NCBI GenBank assembly: GCA_046091365.1
Contig: JBJTBM010000031.1
Coordinates: forward strand, 1-37,275
Direction of reading: 5' to 3'
DNA: 37,275 bases
From: Casp-actino8 sp046091365
GTDB taxonomy: Bacteria; Actinomycetota; Acidimicrobiia; Acidimicrobiales; Ilumatobacteraceae
This document shows, in pieces, positions 1 through 7,959 of the stretch; position 1 is the stretch's first letter, and the number at the start of each line of letters is the position of its first letter. The translations under genes and the position numbers were made by a program. The notes under the pieces are model-generated. The model made no database searches. It was not told where the DNA came from and saw only the letters and a program-made list of their open reading frames with translations.

Positions 1-402
1 TTTGGCCGTGGAGGACGCCATTCGAATGTCGCAGCCGAAGGCCAGGTCGAGCCCGTAACCGGCGGCCCCACCGTTGATGCAGGCGATCGTCGGCGTATCC
101 AAATTGTGTAGAACCACCGGGGGCGCGGTGCGCAGGTCGAACTCGGCTCCCATGTCTCCACCCGAGTCCAGGACCCCGAGAGACTCCTTCTGGCCCATCT
201 GGGCCGCCAGGTCGAGTCCGGCGCAGAATGCCCGCCCCGCTCCAGTCAGGACGATGCACCGGACATCGCGCGCACGGTCCGCGCGAAGCAATTGTTCGGA
301 GAGTTCCTCCAGCATGGTCCCCGAAATCGTGTTCATTCGCTCCGGCGCGTTCAAGGTGATGGTTGCGACGTGATCGGACACCTCGTACAGGACTTCGCTC
401 AT
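1..402 (-). CDS. Enoyl-CoA hydratase/isomerase family protein (partial, C-terminus outside window)
   Basis: The first 134 codons of a crotonase-fold protein are present and the gene runs off the left edge. The N-terminus reads MSEVLYEVSDHVATITLNAP, the usual first beta strands of the family, followed by an AFCAGLDL segment that matches the oxyanion-hole region (A-x-x-A-G-x-D-L type), and later GGAAGYGLDLAFGCDIRMAS, the second oxyanion-hole glycine region. Family members hydrate or isomerise enoyl-CoA thioesters in the cytoplasm; the exact substrate cannot be told from the sequence, and the Glu pair used for catalysis in true hydratases is not fully visible here. ATG at 402 is chosen because the family usually starts just before this strand and because TACTGT sits at -12 to -7, fitting a leaderless start. 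Confidence 0.88.
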   Translation of the reverse strand, partial: MSEVLYEVSDHVATITLNAPERMNTISGTMLEELSEQLLRADRARDVRCIVLTGAGRAFCAGLDLAAQMGQKESLGVLDSGGDMGAEFDLRTAPPVVLHNLDTPTIACINGGAAGYGLDLAFGCDIRMASSTAK

Positions 403-408
403 GGAAAA

Positions 409-414
409 ACAGTA
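409..414 (-). promoter_or_regulatory. -10 box TACTGT of a leaderless promoter for the enoyl-CoA hydratase gene
   Basis: Read on the - strand, TACTGT is followed by 6 nt and then the ATG at 402. A start point 7 nt after a TANNNT box would fall on the A of the ATG. The same spacing recurs at nine other genes in the window. Confidence 0.5.
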
Positions 415-467
415 CCGCATGACCGATTTCCGCCGGTACCCGAGGTTTCGAAGCTCGATCTGACGGG

Positions 468-473
468 TAACCT
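468..473 (+). promoter_or_regulatory. Candidate -10 box (TAACCT) for the substrate-binding protein gene
   Basis: TAACCT lies about 76 bp before the start codon and is flanked by two direct copies of CTGACGG (460-466 and 472-478). It would give a leader of roughly 70 nt. The assignment rests only on the TANNNT match and position; no good -35 box is visible. Confidence 0.3.
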
Positions 474-487
474 GACGGCTTCACCAT

Positions 488-526
488 CGGGGCTCGCCCC
501 GTCCAAACCAATGGGGCTCCCGCCCC
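488..526 (+). promoter_or_regulatory. Two adjacent GGGGC/GCCCC hairpins in the leader of the binding-protein gene
   Basis: A first hairpin (488-501, CGGGG with CCCCG) and a second (513-526, GGGGC with GCCCC around TCCC) share nearly the same sequence and lie directly before the ribosome binding site AGGGGGAGA (537-545). They could act on translation, attenuation or mRNA stability. No function is established. Confidence 0.35.
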
Positions 527-549
527 GTATCTCCATAGGGGGAGAAACA

Positions 550-1920
550 ATGCAGAAAACCAGCGCACGTCGCCTTGGTGCCCTGCTAGTCGGAATCGCG
601 TTCGTGGGCGTCACTGCCTGCGGCGGTGACGACAGCTCGGCTCCGGCGACCGAAGCACCGACCACCGAGGCTCCCAGCACCGAGGCCCCGACTACCGACG
701 CTCCGGCCGGTGGCGAACTCGAGGGACTCAAGGGCACCACCCCTCTCGTCGATCTTGCCGACGAGTGGAAGCAGGCCATCAGCGACTTCTGGGTCGCCGA
801 GGGCAACGAGGCGCTCGACGACTGGAGCTACGCCGCGGAGTCGTTCGACGCCGTCATGCTGATCGCTCTTGCTGCCGAGCAGGCCCAGACTGACGGTTCG
901 GCTTTGGCCAACGAGATCGTCGCCGTGTCGAAGGACGGAGAGAAGTGCTCCGACTGGACCACCTGCGTCGAGCTCATCAAGGCCGGAACCGACATCGACT
1001 TCGAAGGTGTGTCCGGACCGAACACCCTGAACGGCAACGGTGAACCTCTCGAGGCTTCCTATGGCGTTCTGAACTTCGGCGCCGATAACCGCATCGACGA
1101 CTCGCTCACCACCTTCATCCCCGCTTCGGCTCCCGAGTCGGCCGTGTTGCCGCTTGCGTCCGCTGGCGTAGAGCGCGAAGGTGACGGAGTGCTGAAGCTC
1201 GGAGGTTTGCTGCCCGAGACCGGTTCGCTCGCCTTCCTTGGCGCGCCGATGATCGCCGGTGTCGAGTACGCCGTCAGCATCATCAACGAGGCCGGTGGAG
1301 TCCTCGGAGCCCCGGTCGAGTACTCGCCCGGCGACTCGGGTGACACCTCGACCGACACCGCCAGCGTGACCGTGGACCGTCTCCTCAGCGAGGAAGTCGA
1401 CGCCATCATCGGCGCTGCTTCGTCCTCGGTGTCGTTGACCGTCATCGACAAGATCACCCAGGCTGGTGTGATCCAGTTCAGCCCGGCGAACACCTCGCTG
1501 AAGCTGGTGGACTACGCCGACAACGGCCTCTACTTCCGTAACGCTCCCCCGGACAGCCTCCAGGGTGCGGTGCTCGCCGGCTTGGTTGCCGAGGACGGAA
1601 ACGCTTCGGCGTACATCCTGGCCCTCGACGACGCCTACGGCACCAGCCTCGCGGATGTGGCCGAGTCGGTGCTCGGATCGTCGGGTGTGGAAGTCCTCGG
1701 CAAGATTATCTACGACCCGGCTGCGACCTCGTTCGACGCCGAGATCGCTGAGATCGTCGCCGCCGATCCGGACGCCATCATCCTGATCTCGTTCGACGAG
1801 GCCAGCCGTATCCTGCGGACCATGGTCGAGAACGGCATCGGTCCCAAGGCCAAGGCTGTCTACGGTGTGGACGGCTTCATCGGTAACGCGCTCGGCGAGA
1901 ACTTCGACGCCGGCAAGTGA
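550..1920 (+). CDS. Branched-chain amino acid type ABC transporter substrate-binding lipoprotein, circularly permuted
   Basis: This is a 456-residue exported lipoprotein: basic n-region, hydrophobic core and lipobox VTAC with Cys24, then a repetitive Thr/Glu/Ala/Pro linker (residues 31-54). The rest belongs to the Liv-type periplasmic binding family (Peripla_BP_6), but in swapped order. Residues 56-190 (EGLKGTTP to IDDSLTTF, with Cys133 and Cys139) match what is normally the C-terminal part. Residues 212-456 (GDGVLKLGGLLPETGSLAFL onward, with the ligand-loop motif AASSSVSLTVID near 289-300) match the normal mature N-terminus. The chain stops at FDAGK, where ordinary homologues continue into EGLKGT. 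ATG at 550 follows an AGGGGGAGA ribosome site; the longer upstream frame has no signal peptide. It presumably feeds the LivHMGF complex encoded convergently downstream. The substrate is not determined. Confidence 0.9.
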   Translation: MQKTSARRLGALLVGIAFVGVTACGGDDSSAPATEAPTTEAPSTEAPTTDAPAGGELEGLKGTTPLVDLADEWKQAISDFWVAEGNEALDDWSYAAESFDAVMLIALAAEQAQTDGSALANEIVAVSKDGEKCSDWTTCVELIKAGTDIDFEGVSGPNTLNGNGEPLEASYGVLNFGADNRIDDSLTTFIPASAPESAVLPLASAGVEREGDGVLKLGGLLPETGSLAFLGAPMIAGVEYAVSIINEAGGVLGAPVEYSPGDSGDTSTDTASVTVDRLLSEEVDAIIGAASSSVSLTVIDKITQAGVIQFSPANTSLKLVDYADNGLYFRNAPPDSLQGAVLAGLVAEDGNASAYILALDDAYGTSLADVAESVLGSSGVEVLGKIIYDPAATSFDAEIAEIVAADPDAIILISFDEASRILRTMVENGIGPKAKAVYGVDGFIGNALGENFDAGK

Positions 1921-1941
1921 TCCAGTAGTTCCTCGGAACTG

Positions 1942-1971
1942 GAAGGGCCCCCGGGAAACCGGGGGCCCTTC
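1942..1971. terminator. Strong hairpin between the convergent binding-protein gene and liv operon
   Basis: A perfect 13-bp GC-rich stem (1942-1954 with 1959-1971) closes on a GAAA tetraloop, 21 bp after the stop codon of the binding-protein gene. Being symmetrical, it can serve both this gene and the - strand liv operon that ends at 2058. The T tract is weak (CTTCTCTATT on the + strand). Confidence 0.85.
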
Positions 1972-2057
1972 TCTATTCCCCGACACCCTTTAGTGGAACT
2001 GGTGGCAGTTGGTCGACGGGGTCGGCGGGATTGGCGAATTCAGAATGGTCAGCGGGG

Positions 2058-2798
2058 TCAGCCGCCGGTGGCCTTCACCAACGTGCCGAGGTACAACTCG
2101 ATCACGTTGGGGTCGTTCAACAGATCCCGACCGGATCCCGAATAGGCGTTGCGACCTTGATCCAGCACGTATCCGCGATTCACCACCTGCAAACAGCGCC
2201 GGGCGTTCTGCTCCACCATGAGAATGGCCACGCCACTCTTGTTGATGGTTCGGCACTGCACGAAGACCTCGTCCTGCAACGCCGGCGACAGTCCGGCCGA
2301 GGGCTCGTCGAGCAGCAGGATCTTGGGCTCGAGCATCAGGGCCCGACCCATGGCCACCATCTGACGCTCACCTCCGGACAAAGCTGACGCCCGCTGGTTC
2401 GCGCGATCGGCCAACTTCGGAAACATCGACGAGACGTACTCGAAGCGATCCTTGAACACCGACGGCTTCAGGAAGCAGCCCATCTCCAGGTTCTCGCGCA
2501 CGGTCAGACTGGGGAAGACGTTCTTGTTCTGCGGAACGTATCCCACGCCCATGGGCACCAGTTCGTGGGCCTGCCGACCAGTGATGTCCTGGCCGTTCAG
2601 GGTGATCGAACCCGACCGGACCTTGCACAGTCCGAGCACGGCCTTCAGGAAGGTGGACTTGCCCGCACCGTTCGGTCCAATTATCCCCACGAATTCTCCG
2701 GCTCCCACCACCAGGTCGCAACCGTCGAGGATGTTGACCTCGGGGATGTAGCCGGCCACCAACTCCCGGGCATCGAGGATCGCGTCGTTGGTGTTCAT
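2058..2798 (-). CDS. livF: Branched-chain amino acid ABC transporter ATP-binding protein LivF
   Basis: A 246-residue cytoplasmic ATPase of an amino-acid importer. Walker A is GPNGAGKST (41-49), the ABC signature is LSGGERQ (140-146) and Walker B is ILLLDEPSAGLS (160-171). The length and the text around GQDITG and VPQNKNVFPSLTVRENL are typical of LivF rather than LivG. It is the last gene of livH-livM-livG-livF; its ATG overlaps the stop of livG by 4 bp (ATGA), so the two are translationally coupled. It pairs with LivG to power the permeases LivH and LivM. The downstream hairpin at 1942-1971 probably ends the transcript. Confidence 0.95.
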   Translation of the reverse strand: MNTNDAILDARELVAGYIPEVNILDGCDLVVGAGEFVGIIGPNGAGKSTFLKAVLGLCKVRSGSITLNGQDITGRQAHELVPMGVGYVPQNKNVFPSLTVRENLEMGCFLKPSVFKDRFEYVSSMFPKLADRANQRASALSGGERQMVAMGRALMLEPKILLLDEPSAGLSPALQDEVFVQCRTINKSGVAILMVEQNARRCLQVVNRGYVLDQGRNAYSGSGRDLLNDPNVIELYLGTLVKATGG

Positions 2799-3667
2799 TC
2801 GTCCTCCAAGAGCGACCGGCCCTGATGCGCGCCGAGATACGCGTCGATCACGGCCGGGTTTCGCGAGATGTCATCCGGCGTTCCCTCGGCGATCACGCGT
2901 CCCTCGGCCATGACGATCACCCAGTCGCTGATGTCGTGCACCATGTCCATGTCGTGTTCGACGAACAGCACGGTCATGCCCTCGTCACGCAATCCACGAA
3001 TGTGCTCGTTGAGACTCTGCTTCAACGCCGGATTCACGCCGGCCATCGGTTCGTCGAGCATCACCAACGTGGGGTTGGTCATCAGGGCACGGGCCATCTC
3101 GAGAAGTTTGCGCTGACCACCCGACAGCGAGCCGGCGTACTCGTCGCGCATGTGGGCGAGATTGAAGCGGGCCAACAACGCCTCGGCGCGTTCGGTGATC
3201 TCGGCTTCCTGCTTCTTCCAGAGACCGGGGATCAAACCGTTCCACCATTTCTCGCCGATCTGTCCGGTGGCCCCGAGGCGCATGTTCTCGATCACCGAGA
3301 GTTTCGTGAGGCTCTTGGTGAGCTGGAACGTGCGCACCATCCCCATGGCCGCCGTGCGGTGCGACGCAACCTTCTCCATTGAGCTACCGTCGAAGTTCCA
3401 CGTGCCGGTGTTCGGGGTGTCGAACGACGTCATCAGGTTGAAAAAGGTGGTCTTGCCGGCTCCGTTGGGTCCGATCAGGGCCGTGATCGAACCACGCTGC
3501 ACCTCGAGGTGCGCCACGTCGACCGCGACGATTCCACCGAACTCGCGCCGCACTCCGTCGGCCACCAGGATGGGATCGGGCTTGACCGCACCCGGCACCT
3601 TGTCACAGGTGTCGAGCGCCGCGAGGGCTCGAGTGGCGTGCTCGCCGTAGGTGCGCTCAGCGTCCAT
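2795..3667 (-). CDS. livG: Branched-chain amino acid ABC transporter ATP-binding protein LivG
   Basis: A 290-residue ABC ATPase. Walker A is GPNGAGKT (66-73), the signature LSGGQRK (181-187) and Walker B LVMLDEPMAGVNP (201-213). The MAGVNP variant and the long insert between Walker A and signature (residues about 130-165) are LivG-like. About 35 residues precede the ATPase fold (MDAERTYGEHATRALAALDT), longer than the usual LivG start. An internal start nearer residue 30 cannot be excluded, but the chosen ATG overlaps livM by 11 bp, as expected in this tight operon. It works with LivF as the heterodimeric motor of the importer. Confidence 0.94.
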   Translation of the reverse strand: MDAERTYGEHATRALAALDTCDKVPGAVKPDPILVADGVRREFGGIVAVDVAHLEVQRGSITALIGPNGAGKTTFFNLMTSFDTPNTGTWNFDGSSMEKVASHRTAAMGMVRTFQLTKSLTKLSVIENMRLGATGQIGEKWWNGLIPGLWKKQEAEITERAEALLARFNLAHMRDEYAGSLSGGQRKLLEMARALMTNPTLVMLDEPMAGVNPALKQSLNEHIRGLRDEGMTVLFVEHDMDMVHDISDWVIVMAEGRVIAEGTPDDISRNPAVIDAYLGAHQGRSLLEDE

Positions 3668-4667
3668 CGAAGGCCATCTCCTTGCGATTGCCCACCAGAC
3701 CCTGGGGGCGGAAAACCATCAACAGGATCAGGGCCAGACCGATCAGCATGTAGTTCAACTGGCCGACCTGGGTGGACTGCAGAAGGGTGAAGTTGCCCAC
3801 CTTGATGGGATCCTCGGTGACCTGTCGCATGAAGTTGTCGACGAAGGTGAACAGGCCCCAGAACAACATGGGACCGATGATCGAGCCGGTGACCTTGGCG
3901 ACGCCTCCCAGCACGAGGGCGGTCAACACGTAGAAGGTCACGTCGCGGCTGTAGTTGTCGGGCTGCACGCTTCCGCGATCGAGTGCGAAGATCATTCCGG
4001 AGAACGTTCCGATCACGCCACCGAGGATCAGGGACTGCATCTTGTACGAGTAGACGTTCTTGCCCAGGCTCCGAACGGCGTCCTCGTCCTCGCGGATCGC
4101 CTTCAACACGCGTCCCCACGGGCTCTTCATAAGTTGGTACACGAGGAAACCGAAGAACGCCACCACCAGCCAACCGATGATCAACGTCCACAGTTCGCGA
4201 CCGGTGAATGTGAACGGCCAGAACCCGTACTCGGCGGACTGCTGGATACCCAGATCGGTCCCCACCTCGCGGAACGACTCAGAGAAGTTGTTGATTCCGT
4301 CGCTGCCACCGAAGTAGGTCTTGAATCTCACCGAACGCACGACGAGGCGGATGATCTCGGCGGCCGCGATGGTGACGATGGCCAGGTAGTCCGCGCGCAG
4401 TCGCAGAGTGGGAATACCCATCAGCAGTCCGAGCACCACCGAGAAAAAGATGCCGAGGGGAATACCCCACCACATCGGGATGTCGAAGTAGTGCGCCGTC
4501 ATTCCCAGTCCGTAAGCCCCGCAGGCCATGAATCCGGCCTGACCGAAGTTCAGCAGTCCGGTGTAGCCGTACTGCACGTTCATGCCGATGGCGGCCACGG
4601 CGAAATACACCGCGTTGATGCCCACCAGGCCCTTCAGGCTGTTCTCGATGATGAGTGACCAGTCCAT
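3657..4667 (-). CDS. livM: Branched-chain amino acid ABC transporter permease LivM
   Basis: A 336-residue inner-membrane permease of the LivM type, with about nine hydrophobic segments. The family landmarks are GYTGLLNFGQAGFMACGAYG near residues 34-53, LRLRADYLAIVTIAAAEIIRL in the middle, SPWGRVLKAIREDEDAVRSLG (the cytoplasmic coupling loop to the ATPases) and FRPQGLVG at the end. Its ATG follows the TAG stop of livH with no gap (TAGATG), so it is translated by reinitiation or coupling. With LivH it forms the membrane channel for the amino-acid substrate. Confidence 0.94.
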   Translation of the reverse strand: MDWSLIIENSLKGLVGINAVYFAVAAIGMNVQYGYTGLLNFGQAGFMACGAYGLGMTAHYFDIPMWWGIPLGIFFSVVLGLLMGIPTLRLRADYLAIVTIAAAEIIRLVVRSVRFKTYFGGSDGINNFSESFREVGTDLGIQQSAEYGFWPFTFTGRELWTLIIGWLVVAFFGFLVYQLMKSPWGRVLKAIREDEDAVRSLGKNVYSYKMQSLILGGVIGTFSGMIFALDRGSVQPDNYSRDVTFYVLTALVLGGVAKVTGSIIGPMLFWGLFTFVDNFMRQVTEDPIKVGNFTLLQSTQVGQLNYMLIGLALILLMVFRPQGLVGNRKEMAFDGR

Positions 4668-6074
4668 CTAGCCCACCCTTTGCGCCTTGCCGAGGATGCC
4701 CTGCGGCCGGAAGAGAAGTACGAGGATCAACACCAGCAGAGCCGGAGTGGCCTTCAGCTCGGTGGGCACCACCAAGCTGGCCACTTCCACCATGATTCCG
4801 ACCACGAATCCGCCCACCAGGGCACCGAAGGCCGAGCCGAGGCCGCCCAGGGTGATGCCGGCGAACATCAGGAACAGCAGGCGACTTCCCATATCGAAGC
4901 TGGCCTGCTCGTCGAGGCCGCGGAACACTCCGCCGATGGCCGCCAAGGCGCCACCGATGATCCACACCAGACGAATCACGCGCTCGGAGTCGATGCCGGT
5001 GGCCGAGGCCAGATCGGGGTTGTCGGAGACTGCCCGGGTGGCCTTGCCCAGTCGGGTGTAGCGCAACGCCAGAGCGACCGAGACCAGGATCACGACGGAC
5101 AGCAGCGACACAACCGCGTCGCGGGGCGTGATGCTGACCGGTCCGATCTCCCAGGCTCGCTGCAGCGTGAATTCGCGGTACGGGCGGGTGCGCCCTCCGA
5201 ACCGGGACAGGAAGAAGTTCCTCAGCAGGATCGACAAACCGACGGTGAGGACCATCTGGGTCACCAGACCGATTCCACGATGGCGGAGCCTCGAGAAGAT
5301 TCCGGCGTTCAAAGCCCAGCCGAACAATCCTCCGAACACCACACCGATGGGCGCGGCCCAGAGAATGTGGAAGGTTCCCTGCTCCGTCACCCCGGGCAAG
5401 AAACTCAGGAAACCGAGGAAACTCAGTCCGGTTATGTTGAACACGAAGGTGGCCAACCCGCCGAAGGTCACGACCTCGCCGTGGGCGAAGTTCGTCAAAC
5501 CGGTGGTTCCGAAGATGAGCGACAGACCCACCGCGCACATGGCCAGCACCAAGCCGAGACGGATTCCGTCCAGTACTCGCTGGGACAAACGCTCGACGAA
5601 CGTCTGGGAAACACTCTGTGACTCGCCGGTGAAGAAGTTGACGATCTTGGTGGTGGTGACGAAGCTGTCCTTGGTCACCGTCTGGAACGCGGCCGTGCGG
5701 GCGTCCAGGGTCTGACCGTCGGGAAGGGTGGATTCGTCGAGGGTGACCGTGTAATCCCCGCGATCCGGGACCGGAATCACCACCACACCGGTCTCGTCGG
5801 TCTCGCCGGTGCCGACCTCCACGCCGTCGGCGTCGGTGACGGTGATCGTCACACCGACAACCGGCTGATTGTCGGCTTTGCCGGCCGCGTCGCGGGACTG
5901 CTCCCTCACCTGAATACGAAGGGCGTAGTCGGCGGCCTTGGCCGAACCGTCGAACATGGCGAGGCCGACGATTCCGCTGAGAAGACCTCCGAGGAGCACG
6001 ACCATGAGGCGTCGAACTCTCCGTCTGTCTGCTGGCACCGGTTCGCTCCCCCGCCCTGCTTTCCGGGTTACCAT
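4668..6074 (-). CDS. livH: Branched-chain amino acid ABC transporter permease LivH with an extra N-terminal extracytoplasmic domain
   Basis: The last ~310 of 468 residues are a standard LivH permease: LGLVLAMCAVGLSLIFGTTGLTNFAHGE, then ALRYTRLGKATRAVSDNPDLASATGID (coupling loop) and LLFRPQGILG. Before it come a basic start, a hydrophobic stretch ending SAKA-A (about 24-47) that looks like a signal peptide or anchor, and an Ig-like/carboxypeptidase-regulatory-like beta domain (about 65-125, with GVTITVTDADG, GETDETG and GDYTVTLDESTLPDG). LivH is usually near 290-300 residues. First gene of the operon. ATG at 6074 has no clear ribosome site; an ATG at 6005 would shorten the basic n-region but keep the hydrophobic core. 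Confidence 0.9.
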   Translation of the reverse strand: MVTRKAGRGSEPVPADRRRVRRLMVVLLGGLLSGIVGLAMFDGSAKAADYALRIQVREQSRDAAGKADNQPVVGVTITVTDADGVEVGTGETDETGVVVIPVPDRGDYTVTLDESTLPDGQTLDARTAAFQTVTKDSFVTTTKIVNFFTGESQSVSQTFVERLSQRVLDGIRLGLVLAMCAVGLSLIFGTTGLTNFAHGEVVTFGGLATFVFNITGLSFLGFLSFLPGVTEQGTFHILWAAPIGVVFGGLFGWALNAGIFSRLRHRGIGLVTQMVLTVGLSILLRNFFLSRFGGRTRPYREFTLQRAWEIGPVSITPRDAVVSLLSVVILVSVALALRYTRLGKATRAVSDNPDLASATGIDSERVIRLVWIIGGALAAIGGVFRGLDEQASFDMGSRLLFLMFAGITLGGLGSAFGALVGGFVVGIMVEVASLVVPTELKATPALLVLILVLLFRPQGILGKAQRVG

Positions 6075-6106
6075 CCCGGCGTCTCGATAATGCTAGTCCT
6101 AATCCG

Positions 6107-7021
6107 ATGGAGGGCGACAGTCTCCCAGTCTCGCGGGCCAACTGGGCCCCGGTAACGGCCGTGTTGAGCGCGGCCGCCCTCTTCGGAACCACCGGCACGG
6201 CTCTGGCCCGAGGGCCCGAGAACACCGACGCGTGGGCGGCGGCCTCGTTACGGTTGTGTCTCGGCGGTGGACTTCTGGCGCTGATCGCCGGTCGTCGTCT
6301 GGCGACGGCGATCCGGCACCGTCGCTGGGCCCTCACCGGGGCGGTGGGGGTGGCGGTCTATCAGACGATGTTCTTCGCCGCCACCGACCGCACCGGAGTC
6401 GCGGTGGCGGCGTTGGCGACCATCGGAACGAGTCCGCTGGCGTCGCGGGCGATCGGTCGACTCCGTGGACGGCCCGCCCCCGCGCCGATCTGGTGGCTGG
6501 CCGCCGGCGTCCTCGGGGTCGGATTGACTCTGCAGTTCGTGGCCCGCGAGGGTACTTCGATGACGGAGCGATCCATCGATCCGTCGGGTGTCCTGTTCGC
6601 GGTGGTGGCCGGCGTGATGTACGCCGTGTACGCCGAAGCCGGGGCGGTCCTGATCGAGCGAGGCGTCCAGTCAACGGCCTCGATGGCGACGATTTTCGTG
6701 GGAGGAGCGATTCTCACGTCGCCCATCCTCGCGTTCGCCGACCTCGATTGGTTCTTCACCCCCCGAGGCGCACCCATGATCGCATATCAGGGAATCATCA
6801 CGCTGACGCTCGCCTACGTGGCTTTCGGTTGGGGATTGCGTCACCTCGCACCCTCGATCGTCGTGATGCTGACCGTCCTCGAACCCGCCGTGGCGTCACT
6901 ACTGGCCGTCGTGTTACTCGACGAATCGCTTTCCCCCGGCGCGTGGATCGGCGCCGGCCTCATCTTCGCCGGACTACCGATAGCGGGCTTGGCCGCCACC
7001 GGATCTACGGTCGAACCATGA
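6107..7021 (+). CDS. EamA/DMT-superfamily transporter
   Basis: A 304-residue membrane protein with ten predicted helices in two repeated halves, as in EamA (RhaT/YdcZ-like) drug/metabolite exporters. The first half contains AALFGTTGTALARGPENTDAWAAASLRL and the second PSIVVMLTVLEPAVASLLAVVLLDE, the usual end-of-repeat signature, followed by GAGLIFAGLPIAG. It probably exports a small metabolite; the substrate is unknown. It is divergent from livH with 32 bp between. GATAAT at 6086-6091 may be its -10 box. Its stop overlaps the start of the next gene (ATGA at 7018-7021), so the transporter and the flavin enzyme are likely one unit. Confidence 0.88.
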   Translation: MEGDSLPVSRANWAPVTAVLSAAALFGTTGTALARGPENTDAWAAASLRLCLGGGLLALIAGRRLATAIRHRRWALTGAVGVAVYQTMFFAATDRTGVAVAALATIGTSPLASRAIGRLRGRPAPAPIWWLAAGVLGVGLTLQFVAREGTSMTERSIDPSGVLFAVVAGVMYAVYAEAGAVLIERGVQSTASMATIFVGGAILTSPILAFADLDWFFTPRGAPMIAYQGIITLTLAYVAFGWGLRHLAPSIVVMLTVLEPAVASLLAVVLLDESLSPGAWIGAGLIFAGLPIAGLAATGSTVEP

Positions 7022-7959
7022 TTCGCCCGGCCCCGATACGAAACCGCGTCACCCGTCTCCTCGGTGTCGACTACCCCATCGTTCAAGCACCAATGGGCTG
7101 GATCGCCCGGTCACAGTTGGCGTCAGCGGTCAGTTCCGCCGGGGCGCTCGGCATCATCGAGACCTCCTCGGGCGAACTCGACGCGGTCCGTCGCGAGATC
7201 ACGCGGATGCGCGAGATCACCGACAAGCCCTTCGGGGTGAACGTGGCGCAGATGTTCGTCCGCGACCCGTCGATCATCGACTTCGTCGTCGAGCAAGGCG
7301 TCAGGTTCGTCACCACGTCGGCGGGCGACCCCCGTCAGTACACCTCGACCCTCAAGGCCGCTGGTCTGACCGTGTTCCACGTCGTACCAACGCTCTCGGC
7401 GGCCCTCAAGGCGGTCGAAGCCGGGGTGGACGGTTTGGTCGTCGAAGGGGGCGAGGGTGGCGGTTTCAAGAATCCGCGTGACGTCTCGACCATGGTGCTG
7501 TTGCCACTGGTGTGTTCACGCGTCGACGTCCCGGTGATCGCCGCGGGTGGGATCTGTGACGGCGTCTCGATGGCGGCAGCCTTCGCGCTCGGTGCCGAGG
7601 GCGTTCAGATGGGAACCAGAATGGTGTCGGCCGCCGAATCCCCGGTGCACGACAACTGGAAGACGCGCATCGTCGACGGTGCCGAGACCGACACGGTGTT
7701 CCTCAACCGGCTCTCGCGTCCCGGACTCCGTGCGCTGCGCACCGAGCGCACCACCCGGCTCGAACGTGACGAGAACGTTCCACTCAGCGAGATGAGCCGG
7801 GTGATCGACCTCTACTTCGGAGGCGACATGGAGGCCTCCATCGCCCTGACCGGTCAGGTGATGGGGCGCATCGACGGGGTTCGACCCGTGCGCGAGATCA
7901 TCGAGGAGACCGTCAGCGTCTACCGCGAGACGGTGGCCCGGTTGGCCGCCGGGGCCTGA
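7018..7959 (+). CDS. Nitronate monooxygenase-like flavin oxidoreductase (NPD/2-nitropropane dioxygenase family)
   Basis: A 313-residue FMN-dependent TIM-barrel protein. Family signs are YPIVQAPMGWIAR at the N-terminus, the VVEGGEGGGF phosphate-binding strand, PVIAAGGICDGVSMAAAFALGAEGVQMGTRM (FMN phosphate site) and a C-terminal helix region. Class I nitronate monooxygenases oxidise alkyl nitronates; many homologues have other or unknown roles (for example FabK-like enoyl reductase), and the HG(G) catalytic His region of true NMOs appears here as EGGEGGG, so activity is uncertain. It starts by ATGA overlap with the EamA gene. Its last 40 bp overlap the end of ctaA on the other strand. Confidence 0.85.
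   Translation: MIRPAPIRNRVTRLLGVDYPIVQAPMGWIARSQLASAVSSAGALGIIETSSGELDAVRREITRMREITDKPFGVNVAQMFVRDPSIIDFVVEQGVRFVTTSAGDPRQYTSTLKAAGLTVFHVVPTLSAALKAVEAGVDGLVVEGGEGGGFKNPRDVSTMVLLPLVCSRVDVPVIAAGGICDGVSMAAAFALGAEGVQMGTRMVSAAESPVHDNWKTRIVDGAETDTVFLNRLSRPGLRALRTERTTRLERDENVPLSEMSRVIDLYFGGDMEASIALTGQVMGRIDGVRPVREIIEETVSVYRETVARLAAGA

Noticed and set aside
292..549. Upstream extension of the binding-protein frame
   Set aside because: It overlaps the hydratase gene and would bury the signal peptide; the ATG at 550 has a strong ribosome site and a lipobox.
626..715. Short repeats in the binding-protein gene as a CRISPR or tandem-repeat locus
   Set aside because: They are in-frame, imperfect 12-bp codon repeats encoding the Thr/Glu/Ala/Pro lipoprotein linker.
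586..1986. Open frame of 466 codons opposite the binding-protein gene
   Set aside because: It is the antisense of a real gene in GC-rich DNA, has biased Arg/Gly/Val composition and no family motif.
4279..6336. 685-codon - strand frame overlapping livH, livM and the DMT gene
   Set aside because: Arg/His/Gly-rich translation of another frame; livH and livM in the same region have clear family motifs and explain the DNA.
7920..7959. 40-bp tail overlap of two convergent genes as a frameshift sign
   Set aside because: Both proteins end at plausible family lengths; such overlaps fit the dense packing of the window.
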